Shown: positions 23,875-33,090, numbered from the stretch's first letter. The stretch: DNA of 64,000 nucleotides from Streptomyces antnestii (GCF_004005495.1 NZ_RZYA01000009.1:1-64000); one strand, 5' to 3'. Notes: generated from the letters alone by a model not told the origin. Numbers and translations are program-made.

Positions 23875-25302
23875 TCAGCCCCGGTACGCCTCCAGCAGTC
23901 TCAGCCACACCTCGCTCACCGTCGGATACGCCGGGACCGCGTGCCACAGGCGGTCGATGGGGACCTCGCCCGCGACCGCGACCGTCGCCGAGTGGATGAG
24001 TTCGCCCACGCCCGGGCCGACGAAGGTGACGCCGAGGAGGATCTCGCGGTCGAGGTCGACGATCATGCGGGCGCGGCCCCGGTAGCCGTCGGCGTACAGT
24101 CCCGCGCCCGCTGCCGACTCGATGTTCTTGTCGACGGCGCGGACCCGGTGGCCGGCCGCCTCGGCCTCCGCGAGTGTGAGGCCCGCCGAGGCGGCCTCCG
24201 GGTCGGTGAAGACGACCTGCGGGACGGCCGAGTGGTCGGCGGTCGCCGCGTGCGCGCCCCAGCGGTCCGTCTCCAGGAGCGGCACTCCCTTGGCGCGGGC
24301 GGCGATGGCGGCGCCCGCGATACGGGCCTGGTACTTGCCCTGGTGGGTGAGGAGCGCGCGGTGGTTCGCGTCGCCGACCGCGTACAGCCACGTACTGCCC
24401 TGGACGCGGAGGCTGTCGTCGACGGGGAGCCAGGAGCCGGGTTCGAGGCCGACGGTCTCCAGGCCGATGTCGTCCGTGCGGGGCGCGCGGCCGGTGGCGA
24501 AGAGGATCTCGTCGGATTCGAGGGTCGAGCCGTCGTCCAGAGTGGTGACGACGGTGCCTGCGCCGTCCCGGGTGACGCCCTTCACGGAGACCCCGGTCCG
24601 CACGTCCGCCCCGGCCTCGGTCAGGGCGTCGGTGACCAGCTCGCCGGCGAAGGGCTCCATCCGGGGCAGCAGCCCCTTGCCCCGTACGAGCATCGTGACC
24701 TGTGAGCCGAGGGCCTGCCAGGCCGTGGCCATCTCGGCGGCGACGACTCCGCCGCCCACGACGACGAGGCGGCCCGGCACCTTCTGGGCGCTCGTGGCCT
24801 CGCGGCTGGTCCACGGCCCGACGTCGGCGAGACCGGGCAGGTCGGGGAGGGCGGCGCGGGAGCCGGTGCAGACCGCGACGGCGTGCCGGGCCGTGAGGAC
24901 CTGTTCGGTGCCGTCGGCGCCGGTGACCGTGACGCGGCGGGTGCCCGCGAGGCGCCCCTTGCCGCGGTAGAGGTCGACGCCGATGGACTCCAGCCAGCCG
25001 ACCTGGCCGTCGTCTTTCCAGTGCGAGGTGTACTCGTCGCGGTGGGCGAGGACCGCGGGCGCGTCCAGTGGTCCCTGGACGGACTGCCGCAGGCCCGGTA
25101 CGCGGCGGGCGTCGGCGCGGGCGATGACCGGGCGCAGCAGCGCCTTGCTGGGCATGCACGCCCAATACGAGCACTCGCCGCCGACAAGTTCGCTCTCCAC
25201 GACCGCGGTGCTCAGGCCCGCCGCACGCGCCCGGTCCGCGACGTTCTCCCCGACCGGTCCGGCGCCCAGAACCACCACGTCGTATGTGTTCTCATCCGTC
25301 AT
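23875..25302 (-). CDS. pyridine nucleotide-disulfide oxidoreductase, Lpd-like
   Basis: 475 residues with class I disulfide reductase architecture. FAD Rossmann GAGPVG lies at 13-18. The redox pair in GGECSYWACMPSK is C44 and C49. NAD(P) Rossmann VVVGGGVVAAE follows at about 170, then the second FAD motif YAVGDANHRALLTHQGKYQAR and a dimerisation domain. In true lipoamide or mercuric reductases the C-terminal HPT-x-x-E supplies the catalytic His; here it reads YPTVSE, so the base is Tyr or is moved to the nearby HAVPA. Annotation as lipoamide dehydrogenase is therefore doubtful. ATG 25302 is preferred over a longer frame. Confidence 0.85.
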   Translation of the reverse strand: MTDENTYDVVVLGAGPVGENVADRARAAGLSTAVVESELVGGECSYWACMPSKALLRPVIARADARRVPGLRQSVQGPLDAPAVLAHRDEYTSHWKDDGQVGWLESIGVDLYRGKGRLAGTRRVTVTGADGTEQVLTARHAVAVCTGSRAALPDLPGLADVGPWTSREATSAQKVPGRLVVVGGGVVAAEMATAWQALGSQVTMLVRGKGLLPRMEPFAGELVTDALTEAGADVRTGVSVKGVTRDGAGTVVTTLDDGSTLESDEILFATGRAPRTDDIGLETVGLEPGSWLPVDDSLRVQGSTWLYAVGDANHRALLTHQGKYQARIAGAAIAARAKGVPLLETDRWGAHAATADHSAVPQVVFTDPEAASAGLTLAEAEAAGHRVRAVDKNIESAAGAGLYADGYRGRARMIVDLDREILLGVTFVGPGVGELIHSATVAVAGEVPIDRLWHAVPAYPTVSEVWLRLLEAYRG

Positions 25303-25429
25303 GGGCCCCAGTGTGGTCGTAGGTGTGCGACGTGGCCACACGGGTACGAGCGCGGAATATGTCCATCACCAGGACCGTTGTGAACAGCGGCTTCAGCACC
25401 GCAACCAGGAAGCAGGAAGAGGGCACATC

Positions 25430-25843
25430 ATGAGCAGCACCACCGTGGAGCTCACCAAGGAGAACTTCGACCAGACGGTCACGGACAACGAGTTCGTGCT
25501 GATCGACTTCTGGGCGTCGTGGTGCGGGCCGTGCCGGCAGTTCGCGCCCGTGTACGAGAAGGCCGCGGAGGCCAACCCGGACCTGGTGTTCGGGAAGATC
25601 GACACGGAGGCTCAGCCGGAACTGGCGTCCGCGTTCGGGATCCAGTCGATCCCGACGCTGATGATCGTGCGTGACCAGGTCGCGGTGTTCGCCCAGCCCG
25701 GAGCGCTGCCGCAGGAGGCCCTCGACGACGTGATCGGCCAGGCCAGGAAGCTGGACATGGACGAGGTCCGCAAGTCCATCGCCGAGCAGCAGGCCAAGGC
25801 GGGCGAGGACGGCGGGGCAGGCGCGGGCGCCGAGCAGGCCTGA
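25430..25843 (+). CDS. trxA: thioredoxin
   Basis: 137 residues. The redox motif WCGPC lies at 31-35 in VLIDFWASWCGPCRQFAPVY and the cis-proline in SIPTLM at about 81-86. It is longer than the usual 105-110 residues because of a charged tail (MDEVRKSIAEQQAK, then a Gly/Ala-rich end). The strongly charged extension is common in actinobacterial thioredoxin paralogues. ATG 25430 has AGGAAGAGGG upstream. Divergent from the disulfide oxidoreductase gene, whose redox chemistry suggests a shared role. Confidence 0.92.
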   Translation: MSSTTVELTKENFDQTVTDNEFVLIDFWASWCGPCRQFAPVYEKAAEANPDLVFGKIDTEAQPELASAFGIQSIPTLMIVRDQVAVFAQPGALPQEALDDVIGQARKLDMDEVRKSIAEQQAKAGEDGGAGAGAEQA

Positions 25844-25898
25844 CGCCCCCTTCGAAGCCGACAGACGACAAACAACAGGCGACAGGCGACAGGCGACA

Positions 25899-25939
25899 GA
25901 CGCCGGGTCCGTACCGTACGAACGTACGGGCCCGGCGTC
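25899..25939. terminator. strong bidirectional hairpin terminator
   Basis: GACGCCGGGTCCGTAC (25899-25914) pairs with GTACGGGCCCGGCGTC (25924-25939), a 16-bp stem with one G-T pair and a 9-nt loop. It separates the convergent thioredoxin and LacI genes. Just before it, three copies of CAGGCGA form a short tandem repeat. Confidence 0.75.
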
Positions 25940-25980
25940 AGTACCTCAGGCCTCAGGTTTCCGGCATCAGGTCTCCGGTC

Positions 25981-27066
25981 TCAGGTCGACTCGCGCGGCA
26001 CGACCCGGGCCCGCAGCATCTCGTGCGACTCGGGCGCCGCGCCCGGGTCGCGCACCAGTCGGTCGACGAGCGCGGCGAGCTCCGGCCCGGACGGCAGTTC
26101 GATGCGTACGGTGCTCAGCCGGGGCCGCAGCAGCCGCCCGAGCATCAGGTCGTCGGCCCCGATGACGGCGGTCTCCCCCGGGATGCCGACGCCCGCGTCG
26201 TGGAGCGCCCGCATGAGCAGCATCGCGTACTCGTCGTTGTACGCGAACACGGCGTCGAGCCCCAACTCACGGATGCGCGGCACCAGTTGGGCCGCCGACT
26301 CCTCCTCGTACGCGAGCGGCAGCTCGAAGACCGCGGCGCCGGTGCCGGGGAACGCGAGCCGGACGCCTTCGAGGCGTGGGCCCGCGAAGTGGTCGAGGCC
26401 CGGCTCGGTCGGCAGGACGACCCCGATGCGGTGTCGGCCCCGTTCGACGAGATGGGCGGCGGCGACGCGGCCGACTTCGCGGTGGTCCATGAGCAGCGCG
26501 TGCGCACCCTCGACGCGCTGCGGGCCGAGCGTGATCACGGCCCTGGCGCCGGAGCGGCGGAGGACTTCCACGCCCTGCGTGCCCAGGTCGGGGGGTGCGA
26601 GGACGGCGACCGGGCGGAGTTCGGCCCAGGCGCGCGCCGCGTCGTCGCCGCGCAGGCTGACGCTGCCGTACTGGACGACCGTGTAGTCGAGGCCGCTGAG
26701 CGCCCACTGGAGGTCGTTGAAGAGCGTGCTGTAGAGCGGTCCGGCGGGGACGCGCGGGGTGGGCATCAGGACGATGCGGGTGTGGCCGGCGCGCAGGCTG
26801 CGGGCGGCCGCGTGCGGCACGTAGCCGAGGTCCCTCGCGGCGTCGCGGACGCGGCGGCGGGTGGGTTCGCTGATTCTGACGGCGCTGGTGTTGTTGAGGA
26901 CGTAGCTGACGGTGGCACGCGAGACCCCGGCGAGCCGGGCGACGTCGGCACTCGTGGGCACCGGGCTCGGCGGCACCGGGCTCGGCGCGGCGGACTCCCT
27001 TGGCTTCGGTGGCGTCCGTGTCTTCCGTGGCTTCCGGGCGGGCTGCGGCTTCGGTATCTGCACCAT
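25981..27066 (-). CDS. LacI-family transcriptional regulator
   Basis: About 361 residues. The LacI HTH is SADVARLAGVSRATVSYVLN, then the hinge region VRDAARDLGYVPHAAARSLR. A periplasmic-binding-protein-like sensor follows (about 95-355; LDAVFAYNDEYAMLLMRAL, TAVIGADDLMLGRLLRPRLS). The N-terminus carries an unusual Lys/Pro-rich leader of about 35 residues before the HTH. Start is uncertain: ATG 27066 is placed 12 nt after GGAAGG, whereas ATG 27078 directly abuts it. No sugar operon adjoins, so its regulon lies elsewhere. Confidence 0.88.
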   Translation of the reverse strand: MVQIPKPQPARKPRKTRTPPKPRESAAPSPVPPSPVPTSADVARLAGVSRATVSYVLNNTSAVRISEPTRRRVRDAARDLGYVPHAAARSLRAGHTRIVLMPTPRVPAGPLYSTLFNDLQWALSGLDYTVVQYGSVSLRGDDAARAWAELRPVAVLAPPDLGTQGVEVLRRSGARAVITLGPQRVEGAHALLMDHREVGRVAAAHLVERGRHRIGVVLPTEPGLDHFAGPRLEGVRLAFPGTGAAVFELPLAYEEESAAQLVPRIRELGLDAVFAYNDEYAMLLMRALHDAGVGIPGETAVIGADDLMLGRLLRPRLSTVRIELPSGPELAALVDRLVRDPGAAPESHEMLRARVVPREST

Positions 27067-27196
27067 GACGCACGGCATCCTTCCAGACGGGTACGCCCGT
27101 GTTCCCGGCCGGGCATACCTTGCGGGGCAGGCGGTCGCGGTCCAACAGCCGGGCCCGGCCCGCGAAGTGGGACGCGCAGGCCCTAACGTGGCCCGC

Positions 27197-27655
27197 GTGA
27201 CTGCCTACATCGAAGACCCGCAAACCGATGACCAGCCCGGCCGGGCCGGCGACACCGCCACCGCCGAGGTCGAGCCGCGCACGGTGGGCCGGGTGCGCAC
27301 GGAGTACGCGCCGGCCCACGACGGCGACCCCGACCCGGGCGAGATCGTCTGGACCTGGGTGCCGTACGAGGAGAACGACGGCCGCGGCAAGGACCGTCCC
27401 GTCCTCGTCGTGGCCAGGGAGGCGGCGGGCACGCTGCTCGCCGTGCAGCTGTCGAGCAAGCTGCACAACGGCGACAACGTGTGGGTGCCGATCGGCAGTG
27501 GGCCCTGGGACCGTGCGGGCCGTGACTCGTGGGTGAACATCGGCCGCGTCCTGCGGGTCCATGAGCGCGGTATGCGGCGCGAGGCGTGCGCCCTGGACCG
27601 GATGCGCTTCAACCTCGTGGTGCTGCGGCTCAAGGAGCGCTACGGCTGGCGCTGA
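27197..27655 (+). CDS. PemK/MazF-like protein
   Basis: About 152 residues. The C-terminal 110 residues look like the PemK/MazF fold: GEIVWTWVPYEENDGRGKDR, then PVLVVAREAAGTLLAVQLSS and SWVNIGRVLRVHERGMRRE. In MazF toxins this barrel is a ribosome-independent mRNA endonuclease. A 40-residue N-terminal extension (EDPQTDDQPG onward) is atypical. No antitoxin gene is adjacent, so toxicity is doubtful and it may be a housekeeping offshoot. GTG 27197 is likely leaderless, since CCCTAACGT lies just upstream and no Shine-Dalgarno is seen. Its 3' end overlaps the convergent gene by 16 bp. Confidence 0.75.
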   Translation: MTAYIEDPQTDDQPGRAGDTATAEVEPRTVGRVRTEYAPAHDGDPDPGEIVWTWVPYEENDGRGKDRPVLVVAREAAGTLLAVQLSSKLHNGDNVWVPIGSGPWDRAGRDSWVNIGRVLRVHERGMRREACALDRMRFNLVVLRLKERYGWR

Positions 27656-28530
27656 GCACCGACCGGATCCACCGGATCCACCGGCTTGATCCGATCGACC
27701 GGACTCCGGTTCGGGAAGGCCCGTTCGAAGGCGGTCCTCGTCGCCGCGTCCCGCGTGCGGTCGAGGACACCGAACACGATGTGCCCGAAGCGGCCCGCGA
27801 ACCGGCCCCCCTCGTCGAGGAGCCCCCGGAACGCGGCCGCCACCTGCGCGGGGTCGTTCTGGAACACACCGCAGCCCCACGCTCCGAGCACGAGGCGCCG
27901 GTAGCCGTTGGCCGCGGCCGTTTCCAGGACGCGTTCCGCACGCGCCGCCAGGGCCGCCGGGATCTCACCCGCCCGGTCCGGGGTGCGGCGGCGCACGACG
28001 CCCGCGTTCGGCGCCGGTGAGGTGAGGAAGCCGACGGCGTACGGCCGGTCGAGCAGGTGTCCGCGGTCGTCGCGGAAGACAGGGACGGCGGGCGAGTGGA
28101 TGACACGGTCCGTGTAGAACGGGTCACGGTCCGCGCGGTGGTGGTCGTAGAAGTCGCGGGCCCGCAGCAGGCATGTGTACAGGGCCGAGGCCCGGCACAG
28201 GGCCTCTTCCTGGGCCTGCGCGCCGTTGAGGTAGCCGCCGCCGGGGTTGCGCGCGGAGGCGAAGTTCAGGGCGGCGACCGGTGGCTGTCCGGTGGTGACG
28301 AGGCGGTGCGCGGCCTCCAGGGTGGACTCCCCGGTGACCTCGATGACCGTGGGCGCGGACAGTCCCGCCTCGGGGACGTCGACCGGGTCGGGTCCGTACG
28401 TCCGTGTCGCCTCGCGGGCCGCGGCCACCTGCGCCGCGATCGGCACGGTCCGGCCGTCCGGCGCCGTGTACCGGCCCGCCGCGACGATCTCCTCCGTCTG
28501 GTGCGCGATGCCGCGCAGCCGTGCGCTCAC
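27640..28530 (-). CDS. TIGR02452 family protein (macro/PARG-like fold)
   Basis: 296 residues. NFASARNPGGGYLNGAQAQEE is the ADP-ribose-binding signature of microbial PARG-type macrodomains. SALYTCLLRARDFYDHHR and VLGAWGCGVFQNDPAQVAAAF are TIGR02452 hallmarks. Such proteins are proposed poly(ADP-ribose) glycohydrolases or ADP-ribose-linked nucleotide hydrolases. GTG 28530 follows GGGGGGACGG. The C-terminus ends in a repetitive VDPVDPV segment encoded by tandem GATC-rich DNA, overlapping the PemK-like gene's 3' end. Confidence 0.85.
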   Translation of the reverse strand: MSARLRGIAHQTEEIVAAGRYTAPDGRTVPIAAQVAAAREATRTYGPDPVDVPEAGLSAPTVIEVTGESTLEAAHRLVTTGQPPVAALNFASARNPGGGYLNGAQAQEEALCRASALYTCLLRARDFYDHHRADRDPFYTDRVIHSPAVPVFRDDRGHLLDRPYAVGFLTSPAPNAGVVRRRTPDRAGEIPAALAARAERVLETAAANGYRRLVLGAWGCGVFQNDPAQVAAAFRGLLDEGGRFAGRFGHIVFGVLDRTRDAATRTAFERAFPNRSPVDRIKPVDPVDPVGAQRQP

Positions 28531-28746
28531 GCCCGTCCCCCCGTGGTCGTCCTCATGAACGCATGGTGTGCGCAGGGCGACACCACGGGCAACAGATTTT
28601 CGCCACCCGAGGGGCACTCTTGTGCGATTCGACGCGAGGGTTTTGGGTGGGACGAGCATCGCCCCGGCCCGGCCCAACCCCGCCGAGTCGACGGCTCGGC
28701 CCCTACCGGGGACGATGAAGGCGTACAGATCAGGAGGATCCTGAAC

Positions 28747-30042
28747 ATGCCCGAGGGAGACTGTACGGAGCCCGGTCCGGCGGCAGCCCTGGTCACCGAG
28801 GCCGAGGTCGAGGCGCTGGTCCACGGGATCTGCTTCAAGACCGGACCGCCCCGCACCGTGGGTGTCGAACTGGAATGGCTCGTCCACGAGCCGCGCAGGC
28901 CGCGGCTCCCCCTACCGCCCGAACGCCTCGACGCGGCCTACGCCGCGCTGGGCGCCCTGCCCCTCAGCTCGGCCCTCACGGTCGAGCCCGGCGGCCAGCT
29001 GGAGCTGAGCTCCCGGCCCGCCACCTCGCTCATGGACTGCGTCTCGGCCGTCTCGGCCGATCTGACGGCGGTCCGCACCGAACTCGCCACCCGCGGCCTC
29101 GCGCTGACGGGCCTCGGCACCGACCCCTGGCGCCCGTCGCGGCGGCTGCTCCACGAACCGCGCTACGACGCCATGGAGACCTGGCTCGACCGGGCCGGGC
29201 CCGCGGGCCGCGCCATGATGTGCTCGTCCGCGTCCATACAGGTCTGTCTCGACTCCGGGTACGAGGAGCCGGGACCGCTGGGCCACGGCAGACGCTGGCG
29301 GCTCTCGCATCTGCTGGGCGCCGTCCTCGTCTCCGCCTTCGCCAACTCGCCCATGCTGTACGGGCGTCCGACCGGCCAGCGCTCCACTCGGCAGGCGGTG
29401 TGGGAGGAGATCGACCCCGGCAGGTCGGGGGCGCCGCCCCTGGACGCGGAGCCGCGCGGCGCCTGGACCCGGCACGTCCTCGACGCCCCGGTGATGTGTG
29501 TCCGCCGGGACAGCGGGCCATGGGACGTCCCGGACGGCCTGTCCCTGCGGACGTGGCTGCGGGACGGCGGCCCCCGGCCCGCCACCCGCGGTGACGTCGA
29601 GTACCACCTGACCACCCTGTTCCCCCCGGTGCGCCCGCGCGGCCATCTCGAACTGCGCATGATCGACGCCCAGCCGGGCGACGACGGGTGGCTCGTGCCG
29701 CTCGCCGTGACGACCGCGCTGTTCGACGATCCGGAGGCCGCGGAGACCGCGTACCGGGCCGTGAAACCGCTGGCCGAACGGGCGGGCCCGATGCCCGCGC
29801 CGCACAATCCGCTGTGGCGTGACGCCGCCGCGCTCGGCCCGTCGGACCCCGAACTCGCCGAGGCCGCCGTCACCTGTTTCAGAGCGGCGCTCGAAGCGCT
29901 GCCCCGGCTCGGCGCGTCACCCAGAGTCCTGACCGCCGTAACGGACTTCATGAACCGCTATGTCGTACGGGGCCGGTGCCCCGCCGACGACGTGCTCGAC
30001 CACATCGAGGCACCCGTCCCCGGGAGGACCGTCACCTCATGA
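28747..30042 (+). CDS. egtA: glutamate-cysteine ligase EgtA
   Basis: 431 residues. Makes gamma-glutamylcysteine from Glu, Cys and ATP, the thiol donor for ergothioneine. The GCS2 fold is marked by VGVELEWLVHEP (metal and ATP site), TVEPGGQLELSSRP and MMCSSASIQVCLDSG. Start ATG 28747 has AGGAGG nine nt upstream. Its TGA overlaps the ATG of egtB (ATGA). First gene of an egtABCD operon with all junctions overlapping, a strong sign of tight co-translation. Confidence 0.95.
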   Translation: MPEGDCTEPGPAAALVTEAEVEALVHGICFKTGPPRTVGVELEWLVHEPRRPRLPLPPERLDAAYAALGALPLSSALTVEPGGQLELSSRPATSLMDCVSAVSADLTAVRTELATRGLALTGLGTDPWRPSRRLLHEPRYDAMETWLDRAGPAGRAMMCSSASIQVCLDSGYEEPGPLGHGRRWRLSHLLGAVLVSAFANSPMLYGRPTGQRSTRQAVWEEIDPGRSGAPPLDAEPRGAWTRHVLDAPVMCVRRDSGPWDVPDGLSLRTWLRDGGPRPATRGDVEYHLTTLFPPVRPRGHLELRMIDAQPGDDGWLVPLAVTTALFDDPEAAETAYRAVKPLAERAGPMPAPHNPLWRDAAALGPSDPELAEAAVTCFRAALEALPRLGASPRVLTAVTDFMNRYVVRGRCPADDVLDHIEAPVPGRTVTS

Positions 30043-31376
30043 CCGCACAGAGCGAAGACACCACCCTGGATCCCGAAGCGCTGCGGGAGCGCGCACGGAC
30101 CGCGCTGCTCGCCGCGCGGGACCGCACGACGCTCCTCACGAGCTGCGTCGAGGGTCCTGAACTCACCGCGCAGCACTCGCCGTTGATGTCCCCGCTGGTC
30201 TGGGACCTCGCGCACATCGGCAACCAGGAGGAACAGTGGCTCCTGCGCGCTGTCGCGGGCCGGGAGGCGATGCGCCCGGAGATCGACCCGCTGTACGACG
30301 CGTTCGAGCACCCTCGGTCCGAGCGCCCCAAGCTGCCGCTGCTCGCCCCGGACGAGGCGCGCGAGTACGCGGCCGAGGTGCGGGGCCGGGCGCTCGACGT
30401 CCTGGACAGCACGCCCTTCCACGGCACGCGCCTCACCGAGGCGGGGTTCGCCTTCGGGATGATCGCCCAGCACGAACAGCAGCACGACGAGACGATGCTG
30501 ATCACGCATCAGCTCCGGACAGGCGCGCCCGCGCTCACCGCTCCGGATCCCGGCCCGCAGGTCTCCGTGGCCTTCCACGGACCGTCCGAAGTCCTCGTGC
30601 CCGGCGGCCCGTTCACGATGGGGACGTCCGCCGAACCGTGGGCGCTCGACAACGAGCGGCCCGCCCATCCGCGCCTGGTCCCGCCCTTCCACATCGACAC
30701 CACACCGGTGACGAACGGCGCGTACCTGCGCTTCATGGCGGACGGCGGCTACGAGAACTCCCGCTGGTGGACGCCGGCGGGCTGGGCGATGGTGCGGGAC
30801 GGCGGCCTGGACTCGCCGCTGTTCTGGCGCCGCGAGGGCGGCCAGTGGCTGCGGCGGCACTTCGGGGTGACCGAGCCGGTCCCGCCGGACGAGCCCGTCG
30901 TGCACGTCAGCTGGTACGAGGCGGACGCGTACGCTCGCTGGGCCGGCCGGCGCCTGCCGAGCGAGGCCGAGTGGGAGAAGGCGGCCCGCTTCGATCCGGC
31001 GTCCGGGCGGTCGATGCGCTATCCGTGGGGCGACGCGGACCCGACGCCCGAGCGCGCCAACCTCGGCCAGCGCCACCTCCGCCCGGCCCCGGCGGGCAGC
31101 TACCCGGCCGGTGAATCCCCGCTCGGCGTACGGCAGTTGATCGGCGACGTGTGGGAGTGGACGTCCAGCGACTTCCTGCCGTACCCGGGGTTCGCGGCCT
31201 TCCCGTACCGCGAGTACTCGGAGGTGTTCTTCGGCCCGGACCACAAGGTGCTGCGCGGTGGCTCGTTCGCCGTGGACGCGGTGGTGTGCCGGGGCACGTT
31301 CCGCAACTGGGACTATCCGGTGCGCCGTCAGATCTTCGCCGGGTTCCGCACCGCGCGCGACGAGGAGGACGCCTGA
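30039..31376 (+). CDS. egtB: ergothioneine sulfoxide synthase EgtB
   Basis: 445 residues. A mononuclear iron enzyme that joins gamma-glutamylcysteine to hercynine with O2. The N-terminal DinB-like domain carries the three-His facial triad: H59 in DLAHIGNQEEQW, and H145 and H149 in HEQQHDET. The C-terminal FGE-sulfatase/C-type-lectin fold spans about 190-445 (PGGPFTMGTS, RLPSEAEWEKAA, GNVWEW-like VWEWTSSDF, RGGSF). Overlaps egtA by four bases, and its stop shares a base with the egtC ATG. Confidence 0.95.
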   Translation: MTAQSEDTTLDPEALRERARTALLAARDRTTLLTSCVEGPELTAQHSPLMSPLVWDLAHIGNQEEQWLLRAVAGREAMRPEIDPLYDAFEHPRSERPKLPLLAPDEAREYAAEVRGRALDVLDSTPFHGTRLTEAGFAFGMIAQHEQQHDETMLITHQLRTGAPALTAPDPGPQVSVAFHGPSEVLVPGGPFTMGTSAEPWALDNERPAHPRLVPPFHIDTTPVTNGAYLRFMADGGYENSRWWTPAGWAMVRDGGLDSPLFWRREGGQWLRRHFGVTEPVPPDEPVVHVSWYEADAYARWAGRRLPSEAEWEKAARFDPASGRSMRYPWGDADPTPERANLGQRHLRPAPAGSYPAGESPLGVRQLIGDVWEWTSSDFLPYPGFAAFPYREYSEVFFGPDHKVLRGGSFAVDAVVCRGTFRNWDYPVRRQIFAGFRTARDEEDA

Positions 31377-32131
31377 TGTGCCGGCACCTGGCCTTCCTCG
31401 GCCCGCCGGCGCCGCTCGGCGACGTGCTCGTGGCGCCGCCGCACAGCCTGCTGCGCCAGTCGTGGGAGCCGCGCCGCCAGCAGCACGGGACGGTGAACGC
31501 CGACGGGTTCGGCGTGGGCTGGTACGCGGAGGGTGACCCGGTTCCCGCGCGTTACCGCAGGGCCGGGCCCGTCTGGGGCGACCAGTCCTTCGCCGACCTC
31601 GCCCGGGTAGTGCGCTCCGGGTGCGCGCTCGCCGCGGTCCGGGACGCCACGCTCGGCGGCGCGGACGGAGAGGCGGCGGCGGCGCCGTTCGCCTCGGGCC
31701 CCTGGCTGTTCAGCCACAACGGCATGGTGACCGGATGGCCCGGCTCGCTGGCCCCGCTCACCTCGTCGCTGCCGCCCGCCGACCTGCTGTCCATGGAGGC
31801 CCGCTGCGACTCGGCGTTCGCCTGGGCGCTGATCCTCAACCGGCTGCGCGCGGGCGACGACGAGGGACAGGCCCTCGCCGACACGGCCCGCGAGGTCGCC
31901 GAGGCCGCCCCCGGGTCGCGCCTCAACTTCCTTCTCACCAACGGCGAGACGATCGCCGCGACGGCCTGGGGCGACACCCTCTGGTATCTCGCCGGACCCG
32001 GCCGCCGCACCGTCGTCGCCTCCGAGCCCTACGACGACGATCCGCACTGGCGCGAGGTGCCCGACCGCACCCTGCTCGCCGCGAGCCGCACCGACGTCCT
32101 GCTGACCCCGCTCAAGGAGCACAACGCGTGA
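31376..32131 (+). CDS. egtC: gamma-glutamyl-hercynylcysteine sulfoxide hydrolase EgtC
   Basis: 251 residues. A class II glutamine-amidotransferase-type hydrolase that removes the glutamyl group from the EgtB product. The mature protein begins with the nucleophile Cys2 (MCRHLAFLG). NADGFGVGWY and LFSHNGMV follow the Ntn amidotransferase pattern. TGATG junction with egtB; its stop overlaps the egtD GTG (GTGA). Confidence 0.95.
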   Translation: MCRHLAFLGPPAPLGDVLVAPPHSLLRQSWEPRRQQHGTVNADGFGVGWYAEGDPVPARYRRAGPVWGDQSFADLARVVRSGCALAAVRDATLGGADGEAAAAPFASGPWLFSHNGMVTGWPGSLAPLTSSLPPADLLSMEARCDSAFAWALILNRLRAGDDEGQALADTAREVAEAAPGSRLNFLLTNGETIAATAWGDTLWYLAGPGRRTVVASEPYDDDPHWREVPDRTLLAASRTDVLLTPLKEHNA

Positions 32132-33090
32132 GCCCGTACCAGCTGACCCGCACCCTGCCCGAGGACGCCACCGGCGCCGCACTGCGCGCCGACGTCCTGC
32201 ACGGGCTCACCTCCGCGCCCAAGACGCTGCCGCCCAAGTGGTTCTACGACGCGCGCGGCAGCGAGCTGTTCGACGAGATCACGGCCCTGCCAGAGTACTA
32301 CCCGACGCGCGCCGAGCGGGAGATCCTGCTGTCCCGGTCCCGGGAGATCGCCGAAGCCACCGGCGCCCGCACCCTCGTGGAGCTGGGTTCCGGTTCGTCG
32401 GACAAGACCCGCCATCTGCTCGACGACCTGCCGGACCTGGAGACGTACATCCCCGTGGACGTCAGTGAGAGCGCGCTGCGGGGCGCCGCGGAAGCGCTCG
32501 GCGCGGAGCGGCCGGGGCTGAGGATCCACGCCCTGATCGCCGACTTCACGCTCGGGCTCACCCTGCCGGACTCCCCCGGGCCGCGCCTGGCCGCGTTCCT
32601 CGGCGGCACCATCGGCAACCTTCTGCCCGCCGAGCGCGCCACGTTCCTGGCCTCCGTACGCGAACTGCTGCGGCCGGGCGACATGTTGCTGCTCGGCACG
32701 GACCTGGTGAAGGACGAGTCGGTCCTGGTCGCGGCGTACGACGACGCGGCGGGCGTGACGGCCGCGTTCGACAAGAACGTGCTGAGTGTCGTCAACCGCG
32801 AGCTGGGCGCCGACTTCGACCCGGACGCGTTCGAGCACGTCGCCCTGTGGGACGCGCACCACGAGTGGATCGAGATGCGGCTGCGCGCCACGGCCGCCCA
32901 GACCGTCAAGATCCCCGCCCTCGACCTGGCGGTCGAGTTCGAAGCCGGGGAGGAGCTGCGGACGGAGATCTCGGCGAAGTTCCGCGAGGAGGGGGTGCGG
33001 GCCGAACTGGCGGGCGCGGGGCTGCGGATGACGCACTGGTGGACGGACGCGCAGGGCCGCTTCGCGCTGTCCCTCAGCCGCGTGGACTGA
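32128..33090 (+). CDS. egtD: L-histidine N-alpha-methyltransferase EgtD
   Basis: 320 residues. Trimethylates histidine to hercynine using SAM. LVELGSGSSDKTRHLLD is the SAM-binding loop, FYDARGSELFDEITALPEYYPTRAE is the family signature near the histidine site, and FLGGTIGNL follows. Starts with GTG inside the egtC stop. No egtE (C-S lyase) gene follows; the last step must be encoded elsewhere or done by another PLP enzyme. Converges on the solute-binding protein gene with a 6-bp gap. Confidence 0.95.
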   Translation: MSPYQLTRTLPEDATGAALRADVLHGLTSAPKTLPPKWFYDARGSELFDEITALPEYYPTRAEREILLSRSREIAEATGARTLVELGSGSSDKTRHLLDDLPDLETYIPVDVSESALRGAAEALGAERPGLRIHALIADFTLGLTLPDSPGPRLAAFLGGTIGNLLPAERATFLASVRELLRPGDMLLLGTDLVKDESVLVAAYDDAAGVTAAFDKNVLSVVNRELGADFDPDAFEHVALWDAHHEWIEMRLRATAAQTVKIPALDLAVEFEAGEELRTEISAKFREEGVRAELAGAGLRMTHWWTDAQGRFALSLSRVD

